From an uncultured Alphaproteobacteria bacterium (GTDB lineage: Bacteria; Pseudomonadota; Alphaproteobacteria; HIMB59; GCA-002718135), in the NCBI GenBank assembly GCA_902522015.1, contig CABYTX010000009.1:1-36878 (forward strand): DNA of 36,878 bases, written 5' to 3'. A program made the translations under genes and the position numbers. Below are positions 8,795 through 17,364 of this stretch, in pieces; within the stretch, counting starts at the first letter, position 1, and the number at the start of each line of letters is the position of its first letter. Below the pieces are notes generated by a model. It saw only the letters and a program-made list of their open reading frames with translations, ran no database searches and was not told the DNA's origin.

Positions 8795-9575
8795 AACCTA
8801 CAGAGCTGTAAAAGTACTTGAAGAATGTGATATCATTATTTGTGAAAATCCTAAACATTCACTTAAACTACTAAATAAATTAGGCATTAAAAAGAAATTA
8901 ATAGCTTTACACGATTATAATGAGCATAAAATTATAAATCAGAATAAATTTTTATTAAAAAATAAAAATTGTGTTCTAATTTCTGATGCTGGCTCACCAC
9001 TTATTTCAGATCCTGGATATAATTTAGTACAATATTGTATTGCAAATAATATTAGAGTTACATCTGTGCCTGGTCCCTCATCAATTGTATCAAGTTTACA
9101 GTTATCCGGATTACCAATGTCAGAATTTGCTTTTTTTGGGTTTGTTCCAAAATCTAAAAAAAAGATTGAGGATCTTGTTAAGAATATTTCTCAAGAAAAA
9201 AGGGTTTGTGTATTTTTTGTTTCAAACCATAAATTAATTGTTTTTCTAGATTGCCTAGAAAATATTATAGGTGATAGATCAATATCAATATGTAAGGAAC
9301 TTACAAAGGTAAATGAGTTTGTCTTTAGAGGAAATCCAGGCAGTGTGAAAAATAAAATCCTAGAAGATAAAGAAAATATCAAAGGAGAGTTTGTTGCTGT
9401 CATTGATAGACAAGCATCAAAAAATCAAGATTTTGACAACATTGATTTGTATAGTAAAGAATTGAGAAAGATGGCTACAAAATTTTCTTTGACCGACATC
9501 GTGGAAATAGTACATAAATTTACAAAAATTAATAAAAACAAAATTTACAAATGGTTGTTAAAATTAAAAAAATAA
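8730..9575 (+). CDS. rsmI: 16S rRNA (cytidine-1402-2'-O) methyltransferase RsmI
   Basis: Tetrapyrrole-methylase-fold enzyme that methylates the ribose of C1402 in 16S rRNA using SAM. The opening LSIVATPIGNLEDITYRAV, the glycine-rich SDAGSPLISDPGYNLV, VPGPSSIVSSLQLSGLP and FFGFVPKSKKK are all family landmarks. Length 281 is normal. Two adjacent ATGs (8730, 8733) could start it. The 5' end overlaps the oppositely oriented LpoA-like gene by about 65 bases. The last codons overlap the BON lipoprotein gene by 25 bases, so the two plus-strand genes are probably coupled. Confidence 0.96.
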   Translation: MMDNIINGLSIVATPIGNLEDITYRAVKVLEECDIIICENPKHSLKLLNKLGIKKKLIALHDYNEHKIINQNKFLLKNKNCVLISDAGSPLISDPGYNLVQYCIANNIRVTSVPGPSSIVSSLQLSGLPMSEFAFFGFVPKSKKKIEDLVKNISQEKRVCVFFVSNHKLIVFLDCLENIIGDRSISICKELTKVNEFVFRGNPGSVKNKILEDKENIKGEFVAVIDRQASKNQDFDNIDLYSKELRKMATKFSLTDIVEIVHKFTKINKNKIYKWLLKLKK

Positions 9576-10159
9576 TTAAATTTTTATTTATTCCAATATT
9601 GTTTATCTTTGCATCTATTAATTATGGCTGCTCACCTGCTAGTGTACTTGCAACAGGTGGTGGTAGTGCAATGGTAGTTGCTGAGGGAGAAAGATCTCTT
9701 GGTGCGGTGGTAGACGACGCAACAATTAAAGTAAATATTGCAGCTAAGTTTTTAAATGCAGGAAACAACCTTTTTGTAAATATAAATACAAGTGTCTTAG
9801 AGGGTAGAATTTTATTAACTGGACTTGTTGATAATCAAGAAATTAGAATTGATGCAGTACGATTAGTTTGGGAAGTTGAAGGTGTTAAAGAAATTATAAA
9901 TGAAATAGAAATTGGAAACAGAACAACGCTTAAAGATTATGCTAGTGATTTATGGATTAATACGCAAGCAAGAGCTGTAGCCGCTAAAACAGTAGGTATT
10001 AAAGCAATTACATTTAATTTTGAAACAATCCAAGGAAAAGTTTATATTGCAGGTATCACAGCACGCCCAGATCTGTTAGATGAAATGATAATTGGTTTAA
10101 AAAGCATCAAGGGTGTTAATGAAATTGTTAATTATGTAATAGTAAGAGAAAAATTATAA
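9551..10159 (+). CDS. BON-domain outer-membrane lipoprotein, DolP/YraP-like
   Basis: The 202-residue product has a signal sequence (KIKKIIKFLFIPILFIFASI) with a lipobox Cys at 27 (NYGC). Two BON domains follow at about 55-120 and 125-200; each has the NVxVxxGxVxLxGxV-type strand, for example LEGRILLTGLVDNQ and IQGKVYIAGITARPD. Members of this family, such as E. coli DolP, support outer-membrane integrity. In E. coli, lpoA, rsmI (yraL) and yraP lie close together, which supports this assignment. The yraN gene usually found between them is missing. The stop lies one base from the convergent HIT gene. Confidence 0.85.
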   Translation: MVVKIKKIIKFLFIPILFIFASINYGCSPASVLATGGGSAMVVAEGERSLGAVVDDATIKVNIAAKFLNAGNNLFVNINTSVLEGRILLTGLVDNQEIRIDAVRLVWEVEGVKEIINEIEIGNRTTLKDYASDLWINTQARAVAAKTVGIKAITFNFETIQGKVYIAGITARPDLLDEMIIGLKSIKGVNEIVNYVIVREKL

Positions 10160-10160
10160 T

Positions 10161-10511
10161 TTACCTAAGACTTCCAATTTTCTCACCTGCTAAAATATGA
10201 ACATGAAAGTGTGGTACTTCTTGGCCACCATTCATTCCTGAGTTAGTGATCAATCTATAACCACTTTTTTCAATTTCAAGATTATTTATTACGATTTGAA
10301 TGCTTTTAAAAAATGATACGATATTCTCACTATCTGCTTCTTTTAAAAAAGTGGAAAAGGTTGTAGAGGGAAATTTTGGTATACCTAAAACATGTATTTT
10401 TGCTTGGGGATTAATATCATTAAAAAATAAACTAAACTCATCTTCATAAATTTTGTCACAGGGTACTTCTTTTCTTAATATTTTTGCGAAAATATTGTTT
10501 TCATCATACAT
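10161..10511 (-). CDS. HIT-family (histidine triad) nucleotide-binding protein
   Basis: A short (116-residue) HIT protein of the HINT type. It opens with IFAKILRKEVPCDKIYEDE, typical for purine nucleoside phosphoramidases, and carries the catalytic triad VPHFHVHILAG near the C-terminus. It is the last gene of the his operon on the minus strand, 5 bases after hisE, a common neighbour in Alphaproteobacteria. The cellular substrate is not clear; phosphoramidate or AMP-lysine hydrolysis is the family activity. Confidence 0.93.
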   Translation of the reverse strand: MYDENNIFAKILRKEVPCDKIYEDEFSLFFNDINPQAKIHVLGIPKFPSTTFSTFLKEADSENIVSFFKSIQIVINNLEIEKSGYRLITNSGMNGGQEVPHFHVHILAGEKIGSLR

Positions 10512-10516
10512 TTTTT

Positions 10517-10789
10517 TTACTTTCTTTTATCAAGCTCTTTATGAATTTCATTAATAGTAATTTTTTTTGACTTTAATAAAATAAGAAGGTGATAAATTAC
10601 ATCAACTGCCTCCTCTATTGTTCTTTTTTTTGACCCTTTTAAAAAATCTATTATTAACTCAGAAGATTCTTCTCCAAATTTTTGAGCTATTTTTTTTGGC
10701 CCTAACTTTAATAACTTATTGGTATACGAATTTTTTTTTCTTGTTTGTATTCTATTATTTATAATTTCATTAAGGTCCTCAATTTTCAT
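10517..10789 (-). CDS. hisE: Phosphoribosyl-ATP diphosphatase
   Basis: Second step of histidine biosynthesis: converts phosphoribosyl-ATP to phosphoribosyl-AMP. The 90-residue all-alpha MazG-like protein contains SYTNKLLKLGPKKIAQKFGEE, with the metal-binding EESSEL, and EEAVDVIYHLLILLKSK with the second acidic site. It is a stand-alone HisE, not fused to HisI; hisI is not in this window. It lies 5 bases after hisF. Confidence 0.93.
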   Translation of the reverse strand: MKIEDLNEIINNRIQTRKKNSYTNKLLKLGPKKIAQKFGEESSELIIDFLKGSKKRTIEEAVDVIYHLLILLKSKKITINEIHKELDKRK

Positions 10790-10794
10790 AAAAT

Positions 10795-11550
10795 TTAATC
10801 TCTAATGCTTATATTCTTACCTTTTAAGTATTCCTTTACTTCTTTAATGCTAATTTCATTAAAATGGAAGACTGAGGCTGCTAATAATGCGTCAGCCTTA
10901 CCTTTAGCTACACCATCATAAAAATGTTCTAGAGCTCCAACTCCTCCACTAGCTATAACAGGTATCTTTAAAAATTCTGAAACCTTGCTAAGTAGTTCAT
11001 TGTCAAAACCAGATTTTGTGCCATCCTTGTCCATTGATGTTAAGAGAATTTCACCTGCTCCTAATTTTTGAGCTTTTTCTATCCAGCTTAAAGCAAGTAA
11101 GTCAGTTTTCTTAGTGCCGCCATGTGAATAAACAAACCAATCATTATTATGTTTTTTTGCATCGACAGCTACAACGATGCATTGGTTTCCAAAATATTCA
11201 GAAGCTTCTTTAATAATATTGGGATTTTTAATTGCAGCAGAATTTATAGAAACTTTATCAGCACCAGCTTTAAGTAAAGCTTGTATGTTTTCTATTGATG
11301 AAATGCCGCCACCAACTGTAAGGGGAATAAAAACCTCATTTGCAGTCTTTTTAACAACATTTACCATAGTTTCTCTATTTTCTAATGATGCGCTAATATC
11401 TAGAAAACAGATTTCATCAGCTCCATTATCAGAATAATGTTTTGCTTGCTCAACAGGATCTCCTGCATCGATTAAATTTAAAAAATTTATTCCCTTTACA
11501 ACTCTTCCGTCTTTAACATCTAAGCATGGAATAATTCTTGTTTTTACCAT
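10795..11550 (-). CDS. hisF: Imidazole glycerol phosphate synthase, cyclase subunit HisF
   Basis: TIM-barrel subunit that, with ammonia from HisH, makes imidazole glycerol phosphate and AICAR. The catalytic aspartates sit at the classical positions D11 ([15 protein letters not shown]) and D130 (VVAVDAKK). Phosphate-binding loops LTVGGGISS and [13 protein letters not shown] are present. The 251-residue length is normal. It starts one base after the hisA stop. Confidence 0.97.
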   Translation of the reverse strand: MVKTRIIPCLDVKDGRVVKGINFLNLIDAGDPVEQAKHYSDNGADEICFLDISASLENRETMVNVVKKTANEVFIPLTVGGGISSIENIQALLKAGADKVSINSAAIKNPNIIKEASEYFGNQCIVVAVDAKKHNNDWFVYSHGGTKKTDLLALSWIEKAQKLGAGEILLTSMDKDGTKSGFDNELLSKVSEFLKIPVIASGGVGALEHFYDGVAKGKADALLAASVFHFNEISIKEVKEYLKGKNISIRD

Positions 11551-11551
11551 T

Positions 11552-12292
11552 TTAGTTTAGAATTTTTTGTGCTTTTACAAGATCTATCTTTCCTTCATAA
11601 AAAGATTTACCTGAGATTATTCCTTCAATGTTTTTAAGATTAATTTTTTTTAAATTTATTAGATCAGAGTAATCTGTTAGCCCGCCTGCAATTATTATTT
11701 TTTTATTAAATTTTTTAATTAGGTTTATTTTTTTAAGAAAATTATTAACAAAATCTAAATTTAAACCTTTTAACATTCCGTCATTTTGAATATCCGTAAT
11801 TACATATCCTTTAATTTTTGACGTTGAATAAATATCGAGAATATCCTGTATTTTTTTTCCTGAATTTTCATCCCACCCTTTTATCATTATATTGTCTTCA
11901 AGAATATCTAATGATATGTATACTTTATCCGCATACTGATTTGATAAAATTATAACTTCATTTGGTTTTTCAACAGACATTGAGCCAATAATCAGATTAT
12001 TTATTCCAACCTCAAAGTATTTTTTTGCTAAATCTAAATTTCTAATCCCACCACCTAATTGAATTGGTATTGAAATAGATTTTCTAATTTTCTTTATTGT
12101 TTCAAAGTTAATATTTGATCTACCAAATGCGGCGTCTAAGTCAATTAAGTGTAATTTTTTACAACCAATTTCTTCAAAGTAGATAGCTTGTTTTTCTGGG
12201 TCTTCATTGTAAACAACGCTGGAAAGATCTTTGCCTTTAGAGAGTCTAACACATTTATTATCTTTTAAATCAATGGCTGGTATAATTTGCAC
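11552..12292 (-). CDS. hisA: Phosphoribosylformimino-5-aminoimidazole carboxamide ribotide isomerase
   Basis: TIM-barrel Amadori isomerase of histidine synthesis. The catalytic D8 ([15 protein letters not shown]) and D129 (SLDI) are in place, together with [25 protein letters not shown] and IIIAGGLTD. The start codon is GTG at 12292 and shares one base with the TAG stop of the upstream acetyltransferase gene (TAGTG), so translation is probably coupled. Length 246 is typical. Confidence 0.96.
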   Translation of the reverse strand: MQIIPAIDLKDNKCVRLSKGKDLSSVVYNEDPEKQAIYFEEIGCKKLHLIDLDAAFGRSNINFETIKKIRKSISIPIQLGGGIRNLDLAKKYFEVGINNLIIGSMSVEKPNEVIILSNQYADKVYISLDILEDNIMIKGWDENSGKKIQDILDIYSTSKIKGYVITDIQNDGMLKGLNLDFVNNFLKKINLIKKFNKKIIIAGGLTDYSDLINLKKINLKNIEGIISGKSFYEGKIDLVKAQKILN

Positions 12293-12834
12293 TATATGTT
12301 TTTATAATAATAATAACCCTTAATAAAGCTCCCGTTAATATAAGCATAATATGGGTTTTCACCCCACTTGGTATAATTTTTACCAGTAAAAAGTTTTATA
12401 GCGGCATCTTGTGTTTCTCTTACAGCTAATTGTAGTGATTTAATATTATCTTCTTTTGCAATTTGCTCGGTATAATCGATCATTGTTTTAGCTAAACCAT
12501 AACCTCTTGCCCATGGAGCAACAAACTGTCTTCTTATACGTGCAATATTTTTTCTAGACTCAATGTTAGGTGCCTCATACGCAAGTTGAAGGGTTCCGGC
12601 TATAACACCATTAAGCCTACCAACAATAAGTTTAATATATTTATCGTTAGTTCTTTTAGTCCAATAATCTATTAAAATATCTCTTGTAGGAACTCTTAAC
12701 CAACCAAAACCTCCTCCGGCTTTAATTGCTTGTTCTGTAATATTACAAAGGTCAGCTAAATCTACATCTGTAAGTGTTTCAATATTATCAACTGAAATAT
12801 TAATTTTTTCTTTTAGTTGTGTAGACATGTTCAT
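12292..12834 (-). CDS. GNAT-family N-acetyltransferase inserted in the his operon
   Basis: The 180-residue product has a GNAT layout: an N-terminal helical part, strands IKLIVGRLNGVIAGTLQLAYE, then the acetyl-CoA-binding RRQFVAPWARGYGLAKTMID (motif RGYGLA), and C-terminal LQLAVRETQDAAIKLFTGKNY with YYAYING. The ATG at 12834 overlaps the hisH stop by 4 bases (ATGA), and the stop overlaps the hisA GTG by one base, so it is a true operon member. No step of histidine synthesis needs an acetyltransferase. The substrate is unknown; small-molecule amine or protein N-acetylation are both possible. Confidence 0.8.
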   Translation of the reverse strand: MNMSTQLKEKINISVDNIETLTDVDLADLCNITEQAIKAGGGFGWLRVPTRDILIDYWTKRTNDKYIKLIVGRLNGVIAGTLQLAYEAPNIESRKNIARIRRQFVAPWARGYGLAKTMIDYTEQIAKEDNIKSLQLAVRETQDAAIKLFTGKNYTKWGENPYYAYINGSFIKGYYYYKNI

Positions 12835-13460
12835 ACTCCAATAAATTCTTTTAATAAGTCTAATCCTTGGGAGGAACTTTTTTCAGGATGAAACTGAACG
12901 CCATATATATTTTCTTTTCCAACTATTGAAGCAAAATTTGTTCCGTACTTAGTTTCTGCCAAAATATTGTCTTTATTAGCACAATCAAAATAATATGAGT
13001 GAACAAAGTAATAATCATTTTTGGTCATGATTAAGTTATTATATTTTGAATTTTTTGGATTTACTAAGTTCCAACCCATATGAGGAAGTTTTAAACTGTC
13101 TCCAGGCAATACTTTAATTTGACCGTCTATCCAGCCTAAACCTTTATGGGCTCCGTTTTCTTCACTCACTTTAGCTAGCATTTGCATACCAACACATATG
13201 CCTAAAAATGGTTTCTTTTTAATTAACGCAAACTCACTAAGTTCATCAATCAAACCATCAGTTTTTTTTAAACCGTTCATGCAGGTAGAAAAAGCCCCTT
13301 GACCTGGTAATACAATATGGGTTGAGTTTTTTACATCATCCAATTTGTTTGAAATTAAAACATCAACCTCAATATTGTTATCTTTTGCTATTTTAATAAA
13401 AGATTTTTGTGCGGACAAAACATTGCCTGAGCCATAATCGACAATTGTAATCTTTTTCAT
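12831..13460 (-). CDS. hisH: Imidazole glycerol phosphate synthase, glutamine amidotransferase subunit HisH
   Basis: Class-I glutaminase that feeds ammonia to HisF. The catalytic triad is visible: nucleophile C89 in FLGICVGMQML, and H191 with E193 in YGVQFHPEKS. The N-terminal VDYGSGNVLS and the oxyanion-strand segment LPGQGAFSTCM are also typical. Length 209 is normal. It follows hisB after 7 bases and overlaps the GNAT gene by 4. Confidence 0.96.
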   Translation of the reverse strand: MKKITIVDYGSGNVLSAQKSFIKIAKDNNIEVDVLISNKLDDVKNSTHIVLPGQGAFSTCMNGLKKTDGLIDELSEFALIKKKPFLGICVGMQMLAKVSEENGAHKGLGWIDGQIKVLPGDSLKLPHMGWNLVNPKNSKYNNLIMTKNDYYFVHSYYFDCANKDNILAETKYGTNFASIVGKENIYGVQFHPEKSSSQGLDLLKEFIGV

Positions 13461-13467
13461 TAAAAAA

Positions 13468-14055
13468 TCAAAGAGTACCTTTTGATGATGGTATGTTGTC
13501 TTTTCTTCTCTTATCTATTTCGACAGCAAATCTTATACTTTTTGCAAAAGCCTTAAAACATGATTCAATTATATGGTGGTTATTTTTTCCATAAAGGTTT
13601 TCAATATGTAAATTACATTTTGATTCATTAGAAAAAGCTTTAAAAAATTCATGGAATAGCTCTGTATCCATTTCACCAATTTTTTTTAAACCAAGATTAA
13701 CATTCCACACAAGCTCAGGCCTTCCACTTAAATCAATAACACATCTCGATAAGCATTCATCCATCGGAACATATGAAAAGCCATATCTATTAATTCCTTT
13801 TTTATCATCTAGTGCTTTGTTTATAGCTAAAGCAATTGCGTAAGCAGTATCTTCAACTGAATGATGAAGATCAACATTAGTGTCTCCTTCACATTTTAAA
13901 ACTATATCTATCAAGCTGTGATGAGATAATAATTCTAACATATGATCAAAAAAACCAATTTGTGTTGAAATTTTAGATTGGCCAACACCATCTAAGTTAA
14001 CTTCACAACTTATCTTGGTTTCTTTAGTGTTTCTCTCAACCTTACCTTTTCGCAT
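13468..14055 (-). CDS. hisB: Imidazoleglycerol-phosphate dehydratase
   Basis: Manganese enzyme of histidine synthesis. The metal-binding clusters are seen in [34 protein letters not shown] and [17 protein letters not shown]. The 195-residue length corresponds to the monofunctional dehydratase, with no phosphatase domain as in E. coli HisB. It is the first gene of the minus-strand his operon and is divergent from hslV across 81 bases. Confidence 0.96.
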   Translation of the reverse strand: MRKGKVERNTKETKISCEVNLDGVGQSKISTQIGFFDHMLELLSHHSLIDIVLKCEGDTNVDLHHSVEDTAYAIALAINKALDDKKGINRYGFSYVPMDECLSRCVIDLSGRPELVWNVNLGLKKIGEMDTELFHEFFKAFSNESKCNLHIENLYGKNNHHIIESCFKAFAKSIRFAVEIDKRRKDNIPSSKGTL

Positions 14056-14099
14056 TTTTGCCTAATATCAGTGAAATATGATTTATTCTAGGTAAATTA

Positions 14100-14127
14100 C
14101 TTGATAAAAATAATTAAATAGCCATCT
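14100..14127 (+). promoter_or_regulatory. Sigma-32 (RpoH)-like promoter for hslVU
   Basis: CTTG (14100-14103) is followed after exactly 16 bases by AGCCATCT. The last six bases fit CCATNT of the heat-shock -10 consensus, with the same spacing as the dnaK site in this window. hslVU is a classical RpoH target. The -10 ends only 9 bases before the hslV ATG, so the transcript would begin a few bases before the start codon and be nearly leaderless. Confidence 0.6.
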
Positions 14128-14136
14128 TATGAATTA

Positions 14137-14685
14137 ATGGAAAAAAACATTATTAAATCAACAACTATTGTAGGAATTAGAAAAGATAATCTCGTCGTTA
14201 TTGCGGGTGATGGTCAGGCTAGTCTTGGTAATACTGTAATGAAATCAAATGTTAAAAAAATTAGAAGGCTTGGTGCTGATGAAACTGTTATCTCTGGTTT
14301 TGCGGGATCTACTGCAGATGCATTCGCTTTGTTTGAAAGATTAGAAGGAAAATTAGATCAATATAAGAACCAACTTAAAAGGGCTTGTGTAGAATTAGCT
14401 AAAGATTGGAGAACGGATAGATATCTTAGAAGATTAGAAGCAATGATGATTGTAGCTGATAGGGATGTAAGTCTATTGTTATCTGGTACAGGTGATGTAA
14501 TTGAATCTGACGATGGAATACTTGCGATAGGTTCTGGGGGACCATACGCAAACAGTGCTGCTAAAGCATTAATGAAGAATACAAAAATGAATGCAAAAGA
14601 AATTGCTTTAGAATCACTTAGTATAGCTGCAGATATTTGTATTTATACAAACCATAATATTATTTCAGAAACTATTGAGCTGTAG
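14137..14685 (+). CDS. hslV: ATP-dependent protease subunit HslV (ClpQ)
   Basis: Threonine protease core of the HslUV (ClpYQ) proteasome-like complex. The family N-terminus [19 protein letters not shown] starts at residue 9, so an 8-residue leader (MEKNIIKS) must be removed to expose the catalytic Thr; similar short extensions occur in other alphaproteobacterial HslV proteins. Further signatures are [35 protein letters not shown] and [16 protein letters not shown]. Length 182 is typical. No SD is visible before the ATG, which fits a leaderless message from the nearby heat-shock promoter. Confidence 0.96.
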   Translation: MEKNIIKSTTIVGIRKDNLVVIAGDGQASLGNTVMKSNVKKIRRLGADETVISGFAGSTADAFALFERLEGKLDQYKNQLKRACVELAKDWRTDRYLRRLEAMMIVADRDVSLLLSGTGDVIESDDGILAIGSGGPYANSAAKALMKNTKMNAKEIALESLSIAADICIYTNHNIISETIEL

Positions 14686-14686
14686 A

Positions 14687-16000
14687 ATGGAATCTAGTTT
14701 TAGCCCAAGAGAAATTGTTTCTGAGTTAGATAAGTTTATCATTGGTCAGAACAAAGCAAAAAGGGCTGTTGCGGTTGCCTTAAGAAATAGATGGAGAAGA
14801 AAACAACTTGATGATTCTTTAAAAGAGGAAATTGTACCAAAAAATATTTTAATGGTTGGTCCAACTGGTTGCGGTAAAACAGAAATATCTAGAAGGCTTG
14901 CTAAGTTAGCAAATGCACCTTTTGTAAAGGTTGAGGCGACTAAGTTTACAGAAGTTGGATATGTTGGAAGAGATGTTGAGCAAATAATAAGAGATCTAGT
15001 TGAAATAAGTATTACAAAAACAAAAATACAAATGGGTCAAGAGGTAAAGGCAAAAGCAGAAAAAAACGCAGAAGAAAGAATTTTAGATGTTTTGGTTTCT
15101 AAAAGCTCAACGCCAGCTACTCGAGATAATTTTAGGAAAAAACTAAGATCAGGTGAACTAAATGATAATGAAGTTGAAATTCCAGTTTCAGCTAATGCAA
15201 ATTTAAGTTTACCAACTATGGATATACCTGGAATGCCTGGTTCTCAAATGGGTATGATTAATTTAGGTGATGTATTTGGAAAGGGTTTTGGCAATCAAAA
15301 GAAAATGAAAAAAATGAGTGTCAAAGACTCTCATGCGTATTTATTAAACGAGGAAACCGATAAACTTTTAGATAAAGATAAAATAAACTCAAGGGCACTG
15401 GATGATGTAGAGCAAAATGGTATTGTTTTCATAGATGAAATAGATAAAATTACTTCTAGAGCTGATAGAAGTGGTGCAGATGTTTCAAGAGAAGGTGTTC
15501 AAAGAGATTTGTTACCCCTTATTGAGGGAACTGCAGTTACTACAAAATATGGTGTTGTAAAAACAGATTATATTTTATTCATTGCCTCTGGAGCATTTCA
15601 CTTATCAAAACCATCAGACATGTTACCTGAACTTCAAGGGAGATTGCCAATTAGGGTCGAGCTTGATAGTCTTAGTAAAAAAGATTTTAAACTCATTCTT
15701 ACTGAAACACAAAACAGTTTGATTAAGCAGTATCAAGGACTTCTTGGAACAGAGAAGGTTGATTTGAAATTTGAAGAAGATGGAATTGATACCATCGCTT
15801 CTTTATCTACAGAGATAAATCAGAACGTAGAAAATATAGGCGCCAGAAGACTCCATACTGTAATGGAAAAATTACTTGAAGAAGTTAGTTATACAGCTTC
15901 AGATATAGGCCCTACAGAAATAATAATTAATAAAAAATACGTTGAAAATAGCTTAGGAGAACTTATTAAAAGTCAGGACTTATCAAAGTTTATATTGTAA
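14687..16000 (+). CDS. hslU: ATP-dependent protease ATPase subunit HslU (ClpY)
   Basis: AAA+ unfoldase that feeds proteins into HslV. The order is [17 protein letters not shown], Walker [10 protein letters not shown], the intermediate (I) domain of about 100-235 with Gly/Met-rich [10 protein letters not shown], Walker [12 protein letters not shown], a sensor region, and the C-terminal tail LSKFIL that docks into HslV. The ATG at 14687, one base after the hslV stop, gives 437 residues and the expected N-terminus. An in-frame TTG 12 bases upstream inside hslV is less likely. Confidence 0.96.
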   Translation: MESSFSPREIVSELDKFIIGQNKAKRAVAVALRNRWRRKQLDDSLKEEIVPKNILMVGPTGCGKTEISRRLAKLANAPFVKVEATKFTEVGYVGRDVEQIIRDLVEISITKTKIQMGQEVKAKAEKNAEERILDVLVSKSSTPATRDNFRKKLRSGELNDNEVEIPVSANANLSLPTMDIPGMPGSQMGMINLGDVFGKGFGNQKKMKKMSVKDSHAYLLNEETDKLLDKDKINSRALDDVEQNGIVFIDEIDKITSRADRSGADVSREGVQRDLLPLIEGTAVTTKYGVVKTDYILFIASGAFHLSKPSDMLPELQGRLPIRVELDSLSKKDFKLILTETQNSLIKQYQGLLGTEKVDLKFEEDGIDTIASLSTEINQNVENIGARRLHTVMEKLLEEVSYTASDIGPTEIIINKKYVENSLGELIKSQDLSKFIL

Positions 16001-16029
16001 AGCTCATTTAATTTTTTAATAGTTGTAAA

Positions 16030-17364
16030 ATGAGTATTATTAAAAGCATCAAATTTGAATTGCTTATTTTAGCATTAATTACATTAAGTATTTTTACTTC
16101 TTTTAATTTAGATCTTTTTTTTTATAGTTATTTTATAAACTTAAATGAGTGGGTAAATGGAATTTTTCTAAAAGAATTTTTTTCAGAAATAACAAAACTT
16201 GGTAGTTCGTCTTGGTATTTTTCTATTACAATAATAGGTTTTGTAATTTTTTATATAAACAACAAACTTCAAATCATAAAAACTAAATCAGCAAAAAACA
16301 TTTATAATTTTTTTATTTCTTCTTTTGTTTATATTTTGACAGTTGGGATTATTACTCAAATTATAAAACATGTGGTAGGAAGGCCCAGACCAAATCACAC
16401 TGATTTTGAAAACGTTTTTAGTTTTAAATATTTTAGCCTGGAATCAAATTTTCATTCTTTCCCCTCTGGACACTCTTCTACAATATTTATAGTTTGCTTT
16501 ATTTTGGTTTCAGTTGCTCCAAAATTAAGATATTTTTTTTATTTTTTAGCTTCTGTTGTTGCTTTTAGTCGAGTTGTAGTAGGTGCGCATTTTTTTACAG
16601 ATATTGTTGCTGGGGCAATTTTAGCTTTAATATTGTTTAAGGTTTTAAATATATTAATAGAAAATAAATATAATAAATACAAATTTTCAAATTTAATTCC
16701 TGAAAAAAATTCTGAGATTTTTTATTACTTTCTAATTTTGCTTTTTAGTTGTGTATTTGTAACTGCCGCCCCATCCTTAGACTTATATGTATCATTTTTG
16801 TTTTATAAGGGGGCATCACAATTTGTATTACAAAGTTTAGATTTAACTTCAATATTGTTTCGAGATATTTTATTACCCCTAATACTTATTTATATTTTAA
16901 TTTTACCAATAGTTGGACGTTTCTTTAAAATTGATAGAATTTTTTATAACTATCAGTTTTCTATTAAGGAGATAGTTTTGTTGTGGATTTCTCAAATTAT
17001 CAGTGTTTTAATTTTTGTTAATCTTGTTCTAAAAAATTTTTGGGGTAGAGCAAGACCAAACGATGTAGTGGAGTTGGGTGGGAAAGAATCTTTTTCGCCG
17101 TGGTTTGAAATAAGCAATGCTTGTGAAACAAATTGCTCCTTTGTTTCGGGTGATGCCTCTGTTGGATTTTCAGTAATAATTCTATATTTAATTACAAAAA
17201 AAATAATTTTTCTCTATGCAAGCTTTGTTGCTGGTTTTATATTGGGGGTAATTAGAATAATGGCTGGCGGTCATTTTTTAAGTGACATTTTCTTTGCTGG
17301 TTTTTTTATTGTTATTTTAAATATAATTTTATTTGAATTGTATAAAAAATATTATGCTAAATAA
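16030..17364 (+). CDS. Membrane protein with two tandem PAP2 phosphatase domains
   Basis: A polytopic protein of 444 residues holding two PAP2 (phosphatidic-acid/lipid phosphatase) domains. Domain 1 is complete: K113-x6-R120P121, P145-S-G-H148 and S180-R181-x5-H187-x3-D191. Domain 2 has K335-x6-R342P343 and R409-x5-H415-x3-D419, but its middle motif reads VSGDAS (372-377), with Asp replacing the usual SGH histidine. About a dozen hydrophobic segments are visible. It probably removes phosphate from a lipid or polyprenyl carrier at the periplasmic face. The following GT39 gene overlaps it by 11 bases, so a joint role in lipid A or glycolipid modification is likely but unproven. Confidence 0.85.
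   Translation: MSIIKSIKFELLILALITLSIFTSFNLDLFFYSYFINLNEWVNGIFLKEFFSEITKLGSSSWYFSITIIGFVIFYINNKLQIIKTKSAKNIYNFFISSFVYILTVGIITQIIKHVVGRPRPNHTDFENVFSFKYFSLESNFHSFPSGHSSTIFIVCFILVSVAPKLRYFFYFLASVVAFSRVVVGAHFFTDIVAGAILALILFKVLNILIENKYNKYKFSNLIPEKNSEIFYYFLILLFSCVFVTAAPSLDLYVSFLFYKGASQFVLQSLDLTSILFRDILLPLILIYILILPIVGRFFKIDRIFYNYQFSIKEIVLLWISQIISVLIFVNLVLKNFWGRARPNDVVELGGKESFSPWFEISNACETNCSFVSGDASVGFSVIILYLITKKIIFLYASFVAGFILGVIRIMAGGHFLSDIFFAGFFIVILNIILFELYKKYYAK

Noticed and set aside
14675-14686. TTG start for hslU inside the hslV 3' end
   Set aside because: The ATG at 14687 gives the family N-terminus directly after the hslV stop.
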